Source: Pseudomonas wuhanensis
GTDB lineage: Bacteria; Pseudomonadota; Gammaproteobacteria; Pseudomonadales; Pseudomonadaceae
DNA: 64,000 bases
Direction: 5' to 3'
Assembly: GCF_030687395.1 (NCBI RefSeq)
Contig: NZ_CP117430.1
Span: 2,542,001-2,606,000, forward strand
Shown: positions 8,595 to 17,757 of the stretch, piece after piece
Layout: each line of letters begins with the position of its first letter
How positions within the stretch are numbered: the stretch's first letter is position 1
Notes under the pieces: generated by a model
What the model saw: the letters and a program-made list of their open reading frames with translations, nothing else
The model's database searches: none
What the model was told of the DNA's origin: nothing
Translations under genes and position numbers: made by a program

Positions 8595-9103
8595 GATCGG
8601 TCCCCGGATAAAAATCGTTTGGTGATCATTGCCACTGCCTCCGCCGGAGAGGTCAGGGCTGTGTCTATATTAAACGGGGCGTTATCCCACGCCTCATATT
8701 CATGATCCAATACAGACTGCCAGGTTGGTGGCGTCAGCCCGGGAATATCAGTCTTCCTGGTTTCTACCCGTCGCCGGTGTTCATGTTTATCAGAGCAAAC
8801 CACCTGGATATTCACTAATGGAGCACCCGAGCGTGTGGCGATTTCGCTCCACGCCTTTCGGCTTTCGATGACTGGGTTAACACAGTCGACTATGACCGTG
8901 CTGCCGAAACGAAGATTGCTCAGAGCAAGCTCATTAGCGACCATGTAACCGCTCCGCCCCACGTCTTGTGCCAGAGCACCGGAATTTCGGATAGCCTGCT
9001 CAATCGTATCGATCCGCAGATACACAGCACTTGTTCTGGTGGCAAGGTCACTTGCGATAGTCGTCTTTCCGGTACCTGGAAGGCCGCTGAAGACAATGAG
9101 CAT
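8585..9103 (-). CDS. P-loop kinase (zeta-toxin / chloramphenicol-phosphotransferase-like AAA_33)
   Basis: A 172-residue single-domain protein. MLIVFSGLPGTGKTTIASDL holds the Walker A loop at residues 7-15. VIVDCVNPVIESRKAW is the Walker B region and HRRRVETRK the arginine-rich lid. This is the layout of small-molecule kinases such as gluconate kinase, chloramphenicol phosphotransferase and zeta toxins. No antitoxin-like small gene is adjacent, so a metabolic or resistance kinase is more likely than a toxin. The substrate is unknown. Confidence 0.75.
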   Translation of the reverse strand: MLIVFSGLPGTGKTTIASDLATRTSAVYLRIDTIEQAIRNSGALAQDVGRSGYMVANELALSNLRFGSTVIVDCVNPVIESRKAWSEIATRSGAPLVNIQVVCSDKHEHRRRVETRKTDIPGLTPPTWQSVLDHEYEAWDNAPFNIDTALTSPAEAVAMITKRFLSGDRSYF

Positions 9104-9348
9104 TTTATGTCCTTCTATTAGTGAGTTAACCCAGTCCAGGCGGGTTGCCAGTGATGCGGCAGCAATAGCGGCTACCGACTGGCGAACATACCTACAAGGC
9201 TAAGGGCGAGTAAACGTCCGCTCTAGCTTGCTGCATGAGGCGAAATCAGGCATATCGTTCATCCATTAAAAAAAGCCCCCCTTAGCCCCAGATAACATGA
9301 TTTTTCACACGCTCAAGCCTTCCATATAGTCATCGCAAGCCCAATCGG

Positions 9349-9362
9349 AACACATTTGTGTT
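9349..9362. promoter_or_regulatory. Short inverted repeat before the gamma-family PLP enzyme gene
   Basis: AACACA-TT-TGTGTT lies 21 bases before the ATG of the PLP-enzyme gene. It is a 6-bp-arm palindrome at the position of an operator or leader element. The neighbouring cluster encodes one LysR and one Lrp regulator that could use it. Evidence is symmetry and position only. The rest of 9104-9348 shows no gene. Confidence 0.3.
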
Positions 9363-9383
9363 TCATCGATGCGAGATAAATTT

Positions 9384-10646
9384 ATGGATGACAAGATAAA
9401 ACCGAGTCAGAGCCAGAAGGCTGGTTTGGGGACGCGAGTGGTTTGGGGCGGGGAGCAAGTTCAGCATCCCTACAACGCTACCCAGACGCCCATCGTAGTC
9501 AGTGCCGCCTACGGTTACCAAGACATCGATCAATGGTATGACGTGGCGCTGGGTAAAGAGCCTGGTTTCATTTACAGCCGCATGAGCAACCCTACTGTCA
9601 CTGTCCTGGAAGACAAACTTTGCGAGCTGGAAAGCGCAGAATCGGCAGTCGCTTTCAGTACCGGGATGGCTGCCATCAGTGGTGTGCTGCATACCTTCTT
9701 GTCCAATGGTCAGCGTGTGGTTTCTACCCGCGACAGCTATGGTGGCACAAACAAGATCTTTGAAGAGTTTCTCCCTCGTATGGGAGTCGAGGTCACGCTT
9801 TGCGATACCCTCGACATAGAAGCTATCGAGCATGAGATCGCTAAAGGCTGCAATGTCCTTTACCTGGAAACCCCGACGAATCCAACACTCAAGGTTCTTG
9901 ATATCAGACGTCTCGTGGCGATGGCGAAGGGTGTTGGGGCTTTGGTCATAGCAGACAATACGTTCGCGACGCCTTTGAATCAGAATCCCCTTGCTCTTGG
10001 GGTTGACGTAGTAGTGCACAGTGCTACCAAGTTCCTGTCCGGTCATGGCGATGTGCTTGGCGGTGTGGTCTGCGGCACCGAGCATCTCATGTCTCAAGTT
10101 CGCCATTATCGCGAAATCAATGGGGCCTCGCTGGATCCGTTTTCGGCTTATCTCATCATCCGGGGCATCAAGACTCTGGCTTTGCGTCTTCGCCAGCAAC
10201 AGGCGAGCGCACAAGTACTGGCCGAATACCTATGCACTGAACCCCTAGTGGAATCTGTGAACTATCCGGGACTACCTCAACATCGAGGTCATGTCATTGC
10301 TCGTTCGCAAATGCGTGGATTTGGCGCAATTGTCAGCTTTGTGCTGGTAGGGGGTATGGACACAGTGACTCGTTTGTTGCCGCTGCTCAAATATGCACAT
10401 CGTGCGGGCAACCTGGGAGCGGTTGAAACCATCTACGGGCCGGCACGGACAACCAGCCACGTGGAAAACACCTTGGAGGAACGGCAGGCACTTGGGATTT
10501 CCGAGGGTTTGGTGAGGGTCTCCGTGGGTATTGAAGATACAGCCGACTTGTTGGCTGACCTTAAACAAGCATTTGCGTTAGTTCGCAGCAAACAAGGTGA
10601 TGCAATCCTCCATGCTGGCAAGCGTTTCACCGAGGTGGGAACCTGA
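9384..10646 (+). CDS. Cys/Met-metabolism PLP enzyme (cystathionine gamma-synthase/lyase family)
   Basis: From ATG 9384 (ATG 9369 is possible) the protein is 420 residues, a fold-type-I PLP enzyme of the gamma family. Landmarks are YSRMSNPT (residues 64-71, phosphate-binding Y-x-R from the partner subunit), FSTGMAAIS, YLETPTNPT, DNTFATP with Asp191, and SATKFLSGHGD with the PLP lysine at 216. At the position of the Cys after Tyr-Gly in bacterial methionine gamma-lyase there is Gly121 (YGGT), so it is not a standard methioninase. It probably does gamma-elimination or gamma-replacement on a homoserine derivative. It opens the island ending at 17694. Confidence 0.85.
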   Translation: MDDKIKPSQSQKAGLGTRVVWGGEQVQHPYNATQTPIVVSAAYGYQDIDQWYDVALGKEPGFIYSRMSNPTVTVLEDKLCELESAESAVAFSTGMAAISGVLHTFLSNGQRVVSTRDSYGGTNKIFEEFLPRMGVEVTLCDTLDIEAIEHEIAKGCNVLYLETPTNPTLKVLDIRRLVAMAKGVGALVIADNTFATPLNQNPLALGVDVVVHSATKFLSGHGDVLGGVVCGTEHLMSQVRHYREINGASLDPFSAYLIIRGIKTLALRLRQQQASAQVLAEYLCTEPLVESVNYPGLPQHRGHVIARSQMRGFGAIVSFVLVGGMDTVTRLLPLLKYAHRAGNLGAVETIYGPARTTSHVENTLEERQALGISEGLVRVSVGIEDTADLLADLKQAFALVRSKQGDAILHAGKRFTEVGT

Positions 10647-10658
10647 ACTCGGTAAAAC

Positions 10659-10678
10659 TTCCGATTTTATTATCGGAA
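10659..10678. promoter_or_regulatory. Inverted repeat between the PLP-enzyme and permease genes
   Basis: TTCCGAT-TTTATT-ATCGGAA has perfect 7-bp arms. It starts 13 bases after the PLP-enzyme stop. No run of T follows, so it may be an operator, an mRNA processing hairpin or a weak terminator separating two expression levels. Confidence 0.35.
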
Positions 10679-10786
10679 CGTCCTTCATGAATAGTGAAAA
10701 CAATAACAACTAGCGACAATTTAATTGTGCTGCCTAATGGTCGGTTACAAGAAATATTTGTCCGTGCATTTCATGAGTACATAGCG

Positions 10787-12226
10787 ATGACTATCCAAAC
10801 AAAGAATGATCAGTCCGATCCAGCCTTGAATTTCAAGAAAGAAATGCAAACCCGCCACATTGTCATGTTGGCGTTGGGTGGTGTAATCGGTACGGGATTA
10901 TTCCTTACCTCCGGCTACACCGTTAATCAGGCTGGGCCGCTTGGCGCAGTGATTGCCTACATCATCGGTGCGGTGATGGTGTATTTGGTAATGGTCTGTC
11001 TCGGTGAATTAGCGGTACAGATGCCAGAAACCGGATCTTTCAGTAGCTACGCAACTCGATACTTGGGCCCAGGTACGGGCTATACGGTGGCCTGGCTATA
11101 TTGGCTCACTTGGGCAGTCGCTATTGGCTCTGAATTTACGGCTGCGGGCATCCTGATGGTTCGGTGGTTCCCTGATACACCGGTCTGGATCTGGAGCGCG
11201 TTTTTTGCCATTGCAGTCTTTTTAAGCAACGTTGTATCTGTTCGTTTGTTTGCCGAGACTGAATTCTGGCTTTCGCTCATTAAAGTTCTGACTGTTATCA
11301 CGTTTATCGTCATTGGTGGTGGGGCCATTTGCGGTCTCTTCCAAGTACAGCATTTGCAAGGTGCCGGGCTCTCGAACTTTACCCGTGAGGGGCTTTTCCC
11401 GACAGGGTTCTTGCCCATTGCGATGACACTTCTAGCTGTCTCCTTTGCATTTTCCGGAACTGAGCTTATCGGGATTGCGGCAGGTGAAGCGCAAGATCCT
11501 CAGACAAGCGTACCCAAGGCGATACGGACGACGGTGGTACGTCTGGCGCTGTTCTTCGTGGGCACGATTTTCGTACTTGCTACCTTATTGCCCCGAGAGC
11601 AGGCGGGCGTTATAGAAAGTCCGTTCGTGATGGTGTTCGAGCTGATTGGCATCCCCTATTCAGCCGACATCATGAACTTTGTCATTCTCACGGCCCTGAT
11701 ATCCGCCGCTAACTCGGGACTGTATGCGGCTTCGCGCATGCTTTGGACATTGAGTGATCAAGGGCACATGCCTAAGCGCTACGCCAGGCTTTCGCGCCAG
11801 GGCACACCGGTTAATGCGATCGTTTTGAGTATGGCGGGGGCGATGGCGTCGCTGCTCAGCAGCGTGTTTGCCCCTGATACGGTTTACTTGGCTCTGGTAT
11901 CGATTTCAGGGCTCGCGGTGGTGATCGTCTGGATGAGCATCGCTGCGAGCCAAATCGCCTTCCGACGCCAATACGTCGCCAATGGCGGGCGGGTTGAGGA
12001 TCTGCATTTCCGTGTGCGCGGCTACCCTTGGGTTCCTATTGGTGCTCTGTTGTGTTGCTTGCTGGCCTGCGTTGGCATTGCTTTTGATCCTGAGCAGCGA
12101 GTGGCGCTTTACTTCGGTCTTCCGTTTATCGCGTGGTGTTACTTCGTTTATTGGATCACTCGCAAGAAGCGGGAAGAGCGGTTGGCATTAGCAGCGGCTG
12201 CACATCATTCCGCTGGTGCGGCGTGA
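10787..12226 (+). CDS. Amino-acid permease, S-methylmethionine-permease-like (APC/AAT family)
   Basis: A 479-residue, 12-segment transporter; ATG 10787 gives the usual short cytoplasmic N-terminus. [20 protein letters not shown] is the AAT-family entry motif. As remembered, the sequence follows E. coli MmuP unusually closely: [54 protein letters not shown] and [19 protein letters not shown] have near-identical counterparts. S-methylmethionine or a related homoserine-type amino acid is thus the best substrate guess. No mmuM-like methyltransferase is present; homoserine-handling enzymes follow instead. Confidence 0.82.
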   Translation: MTIQTKNDQSDPALNFKKEMQTRHIVMLALGGVIGTGLFLTSGYTVNQAGPLGAVIAYIIGAVMVYLVMVCLGELAVQMPETGSFSSYATRYLGPGTGYTVAWLYWLTWAVAIGSEFTAAGILMVRWFPDTPVWIWSAFFAIAVFLSNVVSVRLFAETEFWLSLIKVLTVITFIVIGGGAICGLFQVQHLQGAGLSNFTREGLFPTGFLPIAMTLLAVSFAFSGTELIGIAAGEAQDPQTSVPKAIRTTVVRLALFFVGTIFVLATLLPREQAGVIESPFVMVFELIGIPYSADIMNFVILTALISAANSGLYAASRMLWTLSDQGHMPKRYARLSRQGTPVNAIVLSMAGAMASLLSSVFAPDTVYLALVSISGLAVVIVWMSIAASQIAFRRQYVANGGRVEDLHFRVRGYPWVPIGALLCCLLACVGIAFDPEQRVALYFGLPFIAWCYFVYWITRKKREERLALAAAAHHSAGAA

Positions 12227-12276
12227 GTAGCTCAGGAGATGATTGAGCAGAGATAAGTCCCAATGAGGTTGCGCCG

Positions 12277-13167
12277 ATGAGTCAAAAATCACTACCACCC
12301 TTGAATTGGCTGAGGGCATTCGAAGTATCGGCGCGGTATTTGAATTTCACCCATGCAGCGCTGGAGCTGCACCTGACTCAAGGTGCAGTAAGTCAGCAGA
12401 TCCGTCAGTTGGAGGGCCACCTCGGGGTGGCGCTATTCAAGCGCCTGCCCCGAGGGCTTGGCTTGACTGAAGAAGGGCAATCGTACCTACCGGTAGTACA
12501 AGACGCGATCAGCCGTCTTGCAGTGGGTACAAACGAGATTTTTGGCCAGCACAATCGAAGGCATGTGAAGGTGCGTGGCAGCCTTTCCTTCCTTCACTAT
12601 TGGTTGGCCCCGCGGCTCGCGGGTTTTTGTCGAGAGTATCCCCAAATCGACATCCGATATATCAGCAACATTTGGGTGAAGGAACCGGACGGAGAGGATG
12701 ACCTGGAGATTCGCTGGGGATGCGGTGAGTGGTCGGGATTGCACTCTCAGCGATTAACGTGGGACATCCTCCAGCCCGTTTGCTCACCTGAACTTATGAC
12801 CCGCTCACCGATACGTGAGCCTCGCGATTTGATGAACCATTCTTTGCTGCATGTATTGGGGTACGAGGAAGGTTGGGGTTACTGGTTGAAGCGGGTTGGA
12901 GCAGACGATGTCGATTATTCCCGTGGTCTTCAGTTCGACACACTGATTTCCACAATCCGTATGGCAGAACTGGGTCAGGGCGTTGCCTTGGCCCGGTCTT
13001 CCGTAGTGGAAGATTTGCTGAAGAGTGGGCACCTGATTACTCCATTCAGTCACCGAATCGAGGCCAGCGAGTCTTTTTATCTGGTGCGTGAGCAGGCCGA
13101 GGTGCTCTCGCCTGATGCCGCGACTTTTTCTACCTGGTTGGTGGCTCAAGCCCACCGCCTTTTGTAA
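12277..13167 (+). CDS. LysR-family regulator (GcvA-like)
   Basis: A 296-residue regulator. LPPLNWLRAFEVSARYLNFTHAA with LTQGAVSQQIRQLEGHLG is the GcvA-type N-terminus and recognition helix. The C-terminal effector domain includes LEIRWGCGEW and MAELGQGVALARS, typical of the subgroup. It lies inside the co-directional homoserine-type cluster between permease and threonine-synthase-like genes. It is therefore the likely pathway-specific activator. The following gene starts 18 bases after its stop. Confidence 0.87.
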   Translation: MSQKSLPPLNWLRAFEVSARYLNFTHAALELHLTQGAVSQQIRQLEGHLGVALFKRLPRGLGLTEEGQSYLPVVQDAISRLAVGTNEIFGQHNRRHVKVRGSLSFLHYWLAPRLAGFCREYPQIDIRYISNIWVKEPDGEDDLEIRWGCGEWSGLHSQRLTWDILQPVCSPELMTRSPIREPRDLMNHSLLHVLGYEEGWGYWLKRVGADDVDYSRGLQFDTLISTIRMAELGQGVALARSSVVEDLLKSGHLITPFSHRIEASESFYLVREQAEVLSPDAATFSTWLVAQAHRLL

Positions 13168-13185
13168 TTCTGTTCTGGAGTCATC

Positions 13186-14574
13186 ATGCATTACGTAAGC
13201 ACACGCGGCGGTGACGTACGGGCGGACTTTCGCAGTGTGGTTCTGTCGGGACTTGCCGAAGATGGCGGTCTCTACGTCCCGGCAAGTTTGCCTGTCTTCA
13301 CTGAGAAACAGATTGCCAGTTGGTCGTGGCTACCTTTCGATGAGCTGGTCTGGCGGGTGGTCTCACCCTACGTTGGCTCTTCCATGGACGAAAGCACCCT
13401 GCGTGCTTTGCTGAGCGACAGCTATCGAAACTTTAACCACCGCGCTATTACACCGCTTGAGCAGATTGGCCATAACGAGTGGATACTCCAGCTGTTTCAT
13501 GGCCCAACCCATTCGTCCAAAGATTTCGCTGCGCAACTGCAATCGCGTTTGGTGGAGCATTTTTTGGGGGAGGTCGGTGGAGAGGCGCTGATCGTCGGTG
13601 CGACCAATGGCGATACTGGGCTGGCAGCGCTTGAGGCGTTTTCTAACTGCCCGGGCACTCGCATGGCGATATTGTATCCGCGCAATGGGGTAGCGGCTGA
13701 GCAACTCTCTGCCCTGCAGGCGGCAGACCCTGAGCGGGTTCAGCTTTTTCCAGTAGACGGTAATTTCGACGACTGCCAGACGTTGGTCTCTCGACTCTTG
13801 CGCAACTGGCCGTTAGACGGGGTAATACCCATCAGTTTCAACTCCACCAACTGGGTCGGCGTCCTCGCACAGATCGTTCTTTATTTCCACGCTGCCTTGC
13901 AGCTGGGTGGCGGGACACGTCCTGTAGGCTTCAGCGTTCCAGCAGCCAGCTCTGCTGAGATCTGCGCCGGCTACATGGCTCAGAAAATGGGATTACCCAT
14001 CAATCAGGTGATCATTTCTACTAACAGCAATGATGCACTTCACCAGTTTATTCATCGCAATCGCTACTCGACCCGAGTAAGTAACCGAACGTTGTCTCCT
14101 GCGATGGATTTCTCCCTGTTCTCCAACCTGGAGCGGTTCGTTTGGGAGCTGTATGGGCACGATGGGAGTTCAGTAAAGGCGCTAATGGAGCACTTTGAAG
14201 GCTGCGGCGAGTTAAGCATTGGCAACGAGCAATGGCTCCGGGCCCGAGTTCTGTGCGATTCCTATGCAGTAGACGAATCACAGGTTCGCGACGAAGTCAT
14301 CAAGTTGTTCCGTGAGACCGGGTCTGCAATCGATCCACATACCGCTGTGGGCGTTCTGGCTGGCCGAATACATCGACGCAGTCTGGGGGCTCCGATGGTG
14401 ACCTTTGGGCAAATTGCTCCGGCCAGGTCTGCGGCCCTATTGTCCGAGTTAGGTGTCTGGCAGACAGAGGTACCAACGACTCCTGACATTTTTGCTCAGC
14501 CACCGTACTTGGGCAAAGGCGATCTGGACGGTCTGTGCCAGGCTCTCTTGTCGGCGCAGCAGAGGCACGTATGA
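13186..14574 (+). CDS. Divergent threonine synthase paralogue (PLP, fold type II)
   Basis: At 462 residues it has the length of proteobacterial ThrC, opens STRGGDV-ADF and keeps the PLP lysine (SKDFA, Lys112), VGAT-GDTG (138-145), FNSTNW and FSVP. Three conserved sites differ from ordinary ThrC: LAFKDF is HSSKDF, VGATSGDTG is VGATNGDTG, and the TGNFGD loop after FSVP is AASSAE (253-258). The late TAHPAKF is also changed to FGQIAPARS. No homoserine kinase is nearby. These changes suggest a new substrate or lost activity rather than threonine synthesis. Its stop overlaps the next start (ATGA). Confidence 0.82.
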   Translation: MHYVSTRGGDVRADFRSVVLSGLAEDGGLYVPASLPVFTEKQIASWSWLPFDELVWRVVSPYVGSSMDESTLRALLSDSYRNFNHRAITPLEQIGHNEWILQLFHGPTHSSKDFAAQLQSRLVEHFLGEVGGEALIVGATNGDTGLAALEAFSNCPGTRMAILYPRNGVAAEQLSALQAADPERVQLFPVDGNFDDCQTLVSRLLRNWPLDGVIPISFNSTNWVGVLAQIVLYFHAALQLGGGTRPVGFSVPAASSAEICAGYMAQKMGLPINQVIISTNSNDALHQFIHRNRYSTRVSNRTLSPAMDFSLFSNLERFVWELYGHDGSSVKALMEHFEGCGELSIGNEQWLRARVLCDSYAVDESQVRDEVIKLFRETGSAIDPHTAVGVLAGRIHRRSLGAPMVTFGQIAPARSAALLSELGVWQTEVPTTPDIFAQPPYLGKGDLDGLCQALLSAQQRHV

Positions 14575-15008
14575 AGCGCATTCTGGATCCGCTGGACGAG
14601 CGCATACTTGCCGAACTCACAGCGAATGCCCGAATCGCCCATGTTGAACTGGGCGCCAAGGTCAACTTGTCGCGCAATGCTGTGCGGCAGCGCATTGAGC
14701 GTCTTGAGCGAGACGGCGCCATCCAGGGTTATACGGTACGTCTCGGTGATTCCCGACGACCTTCATCGCTGATCAGTGCGGTGATCTTTGTCTATCGCTA
14801 CGACCGCATGCGTGGAGAGGAGGTACTTGCTGTGCTGCGCTCCATCCCCGAGGTGGTTCAGTGTGAAGTATTGAGCGGTGAATTCGATTTGATGCTTCGA
14901 GTCAATGCTGCCTCTCCTGAACGTGTTCACCTTGTCTGGAAGGAAATCTCTGCGATGCCCGGGGTGGAAAACACCGTCACTTCCTTCGTCCTTTCTGCAG
15001 TGTTTTAA
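14571..15008 (+). CDS. Lrp/AsnC-family transcriptional regulator
   Basis: A 145-residue protein starting at ATG 14571, overlapping the previous stop as ATGA, which predicts translational coupling. LDPLDERILAELTANARIAHVELGAKVNLSRNAVRQRIERLERDG is the AsnC helix-turn-helix, followed by the usual QGYTVRLG hinge. The C-terminal half is the RAM effector domain (VQCEVLSGEFDLMLRV). Family members bind amino acids and form octamers. Within this cluster it may sense the imported amino acid or its product. Confidence 0.88.
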   Translation: MKRILDPLDERILAELTANARIAHVELGAKVNLSRNAVRQRIERLERDGAIQGYTVRLGDSRRPSSLISAVIFVYRYDRMRGEEVLAVLRSIPEVVQCEVLSGEFDLMLRVNAASPERVHLVWKEISAMPGVENTVTSFVLSAVF

Positions 15009-15221
15009 GCAAAAAAAACAGAGGCGTTTTCCGTCCCTGTACCCACTTCCTTCGCCTTACGCAGTCACCTGGACGAAAAGCGGACAAGCCGTTTATGGGC
15101 TTTCTGGACGTCTTTCTGTACGGGCAAAACGGCCAACAAATACAGCACTCTGCCATATTCAACTGCCAGAGCTCGACTCTTACGATCTTTCTGTCGAACA
15201 ACGTCTAAGAGGACTGCTTTC

Positions 15222-16262
15222 ATGACTGAATACAAAATTGCCCTGGTGGGTTTTGGTGGCGTCAACCGTGGCCTGGCTCAACTGGTTGCAGATCGTAATG
15301 CCGAGTGGAAAGCCTCTCTGGGTTTTGGTATCAAAATCGTTGGTGTGACTGATCTTTTTCTCGGTTCCATCGTTGCTGAAGAGGGTCTGGATGCAAAGCA
15401 GTTGGTCGCTCTGCCTATCGAGAAGGGGGCACTCGCTCAAATGTCTGGAGGCACCGCTGAGGCGTTGAACGAAGCTGTCATTAAGCATTCTGGTGCGGAC
15501 ATGATTGCTGAAGCCACCTTCACCAACCCGGTCGATGGTGAGCCCGCTACTACGTTCTGCCGCTGGGCACTGGAAAGCGGCATCCATGTTGTGACCACCA
15601 ACAAGGGGCCAATTGCTCTGCACGGTGCTGAGCTTAAGGATTTGGCCCGTCGCAAGGGTGTTGCCTTCGAGTACGAAGGTTCGGTCATGAGCGGTACGCC
15701 CGTGATTCGCCTGGCACGACAGGCTCTGGCAGGCGTGGAGGTTCAAGGCTTTGAAGGCATCCTGAACGGGACTTCCAATTACGTGCTGACTCGCATGAAG
15801 GACGGCCTGGCTTTTAACGACGCCGTCGCTCAGGCTCAACAGCTCGGCTATGCCGAGGCCGACCCAACTGCCGATGTGGAGGGGTTTGACGTCCGCCTCA
15901 AGGTGGTGATTCTCGCCAATGAACTGCTCAACGCTCGATTGAGCGTCAGCGATGTGGCTTGTTCGGGGATTAGCCGCATCAGTCCAGAAGACATCGCTCA
16001 GGCAAGTGCCAACGGTGCAAGTTGGAAGCTGATCGGTTCTGCAAATCGCGAAGTTGATGGCTCGGTTCGAGCGAGTGTGGAAGCTCGACTGCTGCCGAAT
16101 TCGCATCCTCTTGCCGGAATTTCCGGTGCCACGAACGCGGTATCGTTCAAAACTACACTGCTGGGTGCCGTCACTGTATCCGGCCCTGGAGCAGGTCGTA
16201 TCGAGACGGCCTTTGCGTTGCTGTCAGACATCATCGCCATCCATACCACCCACGGCAAGTAA
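15222..16262 (+). CDS. Homoserine dehydrogenase, ACT-less
   Basis: A 346-residue oxidoreductase. [17 protein letters not shown] is the dinucleotide loop, [11 protein letters not shown] the hinge, [15 protein letters not shown] the homoserine-dehydrogenase signature and [22 protein letters not shown] the catalytic Asp/Lys segment. It stops before any C-terminal ACT domain, so the threonine feedback of biosynthetic Hom is absent. With an aldehyde dehydrogenase 13 bases downstream, it probably oxidises homoserine to aspartate semialdehyde. A 213-base gap before it may hold a separate promoter; it contains GAGG-type RBS sequence but no clear consensus boxes. Confidence 0.88.
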   Translation: MTEYKIALVGFGGVNRGLAQLVADRNAEWKASLGFGIKIVGVTDLFLGSIVAEEGLDAKQLVALPIEKGALAQMSGGTAEALNEAVIKHSGADMIAEATFTNPVDGEPATTFCRWALESGIHVVTTNKGPIALHGAELKDLARRKGVAFEYEGSVMSGTPVIRLARQALAGVEVQGFEGILNGTSNYVLTRMKDGLAFNDAVAQAQQLGYAEADPTADVEGFDVRLKVVILANELLNARLSVSDVACSGISRISPEDIAQASANGASWKLIGSANREVDGSVRASVEARLLPNSHPLAGISGATNAVSFKTTLLGAVTVSGPGAGRIETAFALLSDIIAIHTTHGK

Positions 16263-16275
16263 TAGGAGAGTCGTC

Positions 16276-17694
16276 ATGAGCGTATCCAGCATGGCCAGCA
16301 TCCAGCTTGTTGATGCCAAACAGATTGATGTGTTCAGTCCATTCGATGGTCGCCTGGTGGGGAGCGTACCGTGCCTTGATGCAACCGCTGTTCCTGGCTT
16401 GCTGGAGCGTGCGCGAATTGGCGTGCGTGAGAGTGCCGCAGCGCCTCGCCACCTTCGAGCACGGATCCTTGAGGAAACGGCTCGGCGTGTAGAGCTTGAG
16501 GCTGAAGCGTTTGCCAAACTCATTGTTGCAGAGGCGGGAAAGACGCTGCGGCAAGCAGAGAAGGAAGTGAAGCGTTGTGTGAACACGCTGAAGCTATCGG
16601 CGGAAGAAGCTCGTCGTAACGCCGGAGAAGTGATTCCATTTGAGGCATATGAAGGCTCCGAATCTCGCCAGGGCTGGTTCACTCGTGAACCGTTGGGGCT
16701 TATCGTCGCGATAACCCCATACAACGATCCGCTGAACTTGGTCGCCCATAAATTGGGCCCGGCCATCGCCGGTGGCAATGCTGTGATTCTGAAACCCTCA
16801 GAGCTCGCACCGTTGTCGGCTCTCAAGCTGGTTGAGTGCCTGGTGGCCGCGGGCCTGCCTCCGTCCGTGGTAACCCTGGCGACCGGAAGCGTCGATCTGG
16901 GTAAAGCATTGGTGGAACTGCGCGAAGTGCGGATGATTTCCTTCACGGGTGGTTTTGCAACTGGAGAGTCCATTGCTCGTAGTGCAGGCTTGAAGAAGCT
17001 GGCCATGGATCTGGGGGGGAATGCCCCGGTTCTCGTGCTCGAAGACTGTGATCTTGAACCGACTGTAGAATCTTGTGTATCCGGTGCTTTCTGGGCTGCA
17101 GGGCAGAATTGCATCGGCACACAGCGCATCCTTGTTCATCGTTCAATTTATGAGGACTTCCGTGAGCGTTTTGTCAGCCAAACGCGTGCATTGGTGGTGG
17201 GTGATCCGGACCAGCGAGCAACAGATGTAGGCCCGATGATCACGGAACAGGCGGCGCGTCGTACCGAACAATTGGTAAATGATGCGCTGGCCGAGGGTGC
17301 CGTTCTTCTGTGTGGGCACCATCGCCAAGCGGGAAGCTATGCGCCAACCGTGCTGGAGCGTGTAAGCCATAACAGTCGGATATGGCAACAGGAAGTCTTC
17401 GCGCCGGTGGTCATCCTGGAGCCTTTTGACCACCTGGATGATGCTGTTGCTCTGGCCAACGCTCCAGAATATAGCTTGCATGCGGGACTCTTCACCCGTG
17501 ATCTTTCCAAAGCCCTGAAATTGGCGCGCCAAATTGAAGCCGGTGGCGTGATGATCAATGATTCTTCCGACTATCGTTTTGATGCCATGCCTTTCGGTGG
17601 CTTCAAGTACGGAAGTCTGGGGCGAGAAGGTGTTCGATTTGCCTACGAGGACATGACGCAACCCAAAGTGGTCTGCATCAACGAAATGGGTTGA
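16276..17694 (+). CDS. NAD(P)-dependent aldehyde dehydrogenase (semialdehyde type)
   Basis: From ATG 16276 (AGGAGAG upstream) the enzyme is 472 residues. [29 protein letters not shown] is the Rossmann core, FTGG (223-226) the NAD loop and GQNCIGTQR holds catalytic Cys279. The usual general-base glutamate in LELGG is aspartate here (MDLGG, Asp245). The nearest relatives by pattern are lactaldehyde/phosphonoacetaldehyde and succinate-semialdehyde enzymes. Placed 13 bases after homoserine dehydrogenase, it probably oxidises aspartate semialdehyde to aspartate. It is the last gene of the island. Confidence 0.85.
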   Translation: MSVSSMASIQLVDAKQIDVFSPFDGRLVGSVPCLDATAVPGLLERARIGVRESAAAPRHLRARILEETARRVELEAEAFAKLIVAEAGKTLRQAEKEVKRCVNTLKLSAEEARRNAGEVIPFEAYEGSESRQGWFTREPLGLIVAITPYNDPLNLVAHKLGPAIAGGNAVILKPSELAPLSALKLVECLVAAGLPPSVVTLATGSVDLGKALVELREVRMISFTGGFATGESIARSAGLKKLAMDLGGNAPVLVLEDCDLEPTVESCVSGAFWAAGQNCIGTQRILVHRSIYEDFRERFVSQTRALVVGDPDQRATDVGPMITEQAARRTEQLVNDALAEGAVLLCGHHRQAGSYAPTVLERVSHNSRIWQQEVFAPVVILEPFDHLDDAVALANAPEYSLHAGLFTRDLSKALKLARQIEAGGVMINDSSDYRFDAMPFGGFKYGSLGREGVRFAYEDMTQPKVVCINEMG

Positions 17695-17757
17695 GCGCTT
17701 AAGGCGATGGTGTCCATCTAAATTTGATCTGTACCCCAAAAACCTTTATGCGCTCGG

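Noticed and set aside
8585..9103. Zeta-toxin type toxin-antitoxin system
   Set aside because: The P-loop kinase has the general fold, but no small antitoxin gene lies upstream, and the upstream 265 bases hold no gene.
15009..15221. Riboswitch before homoserine dehydrogenase
   Set aside because: Short GCCGTTT/AAACGGC arms are present, but no known aptamer pattern or terminator follows.
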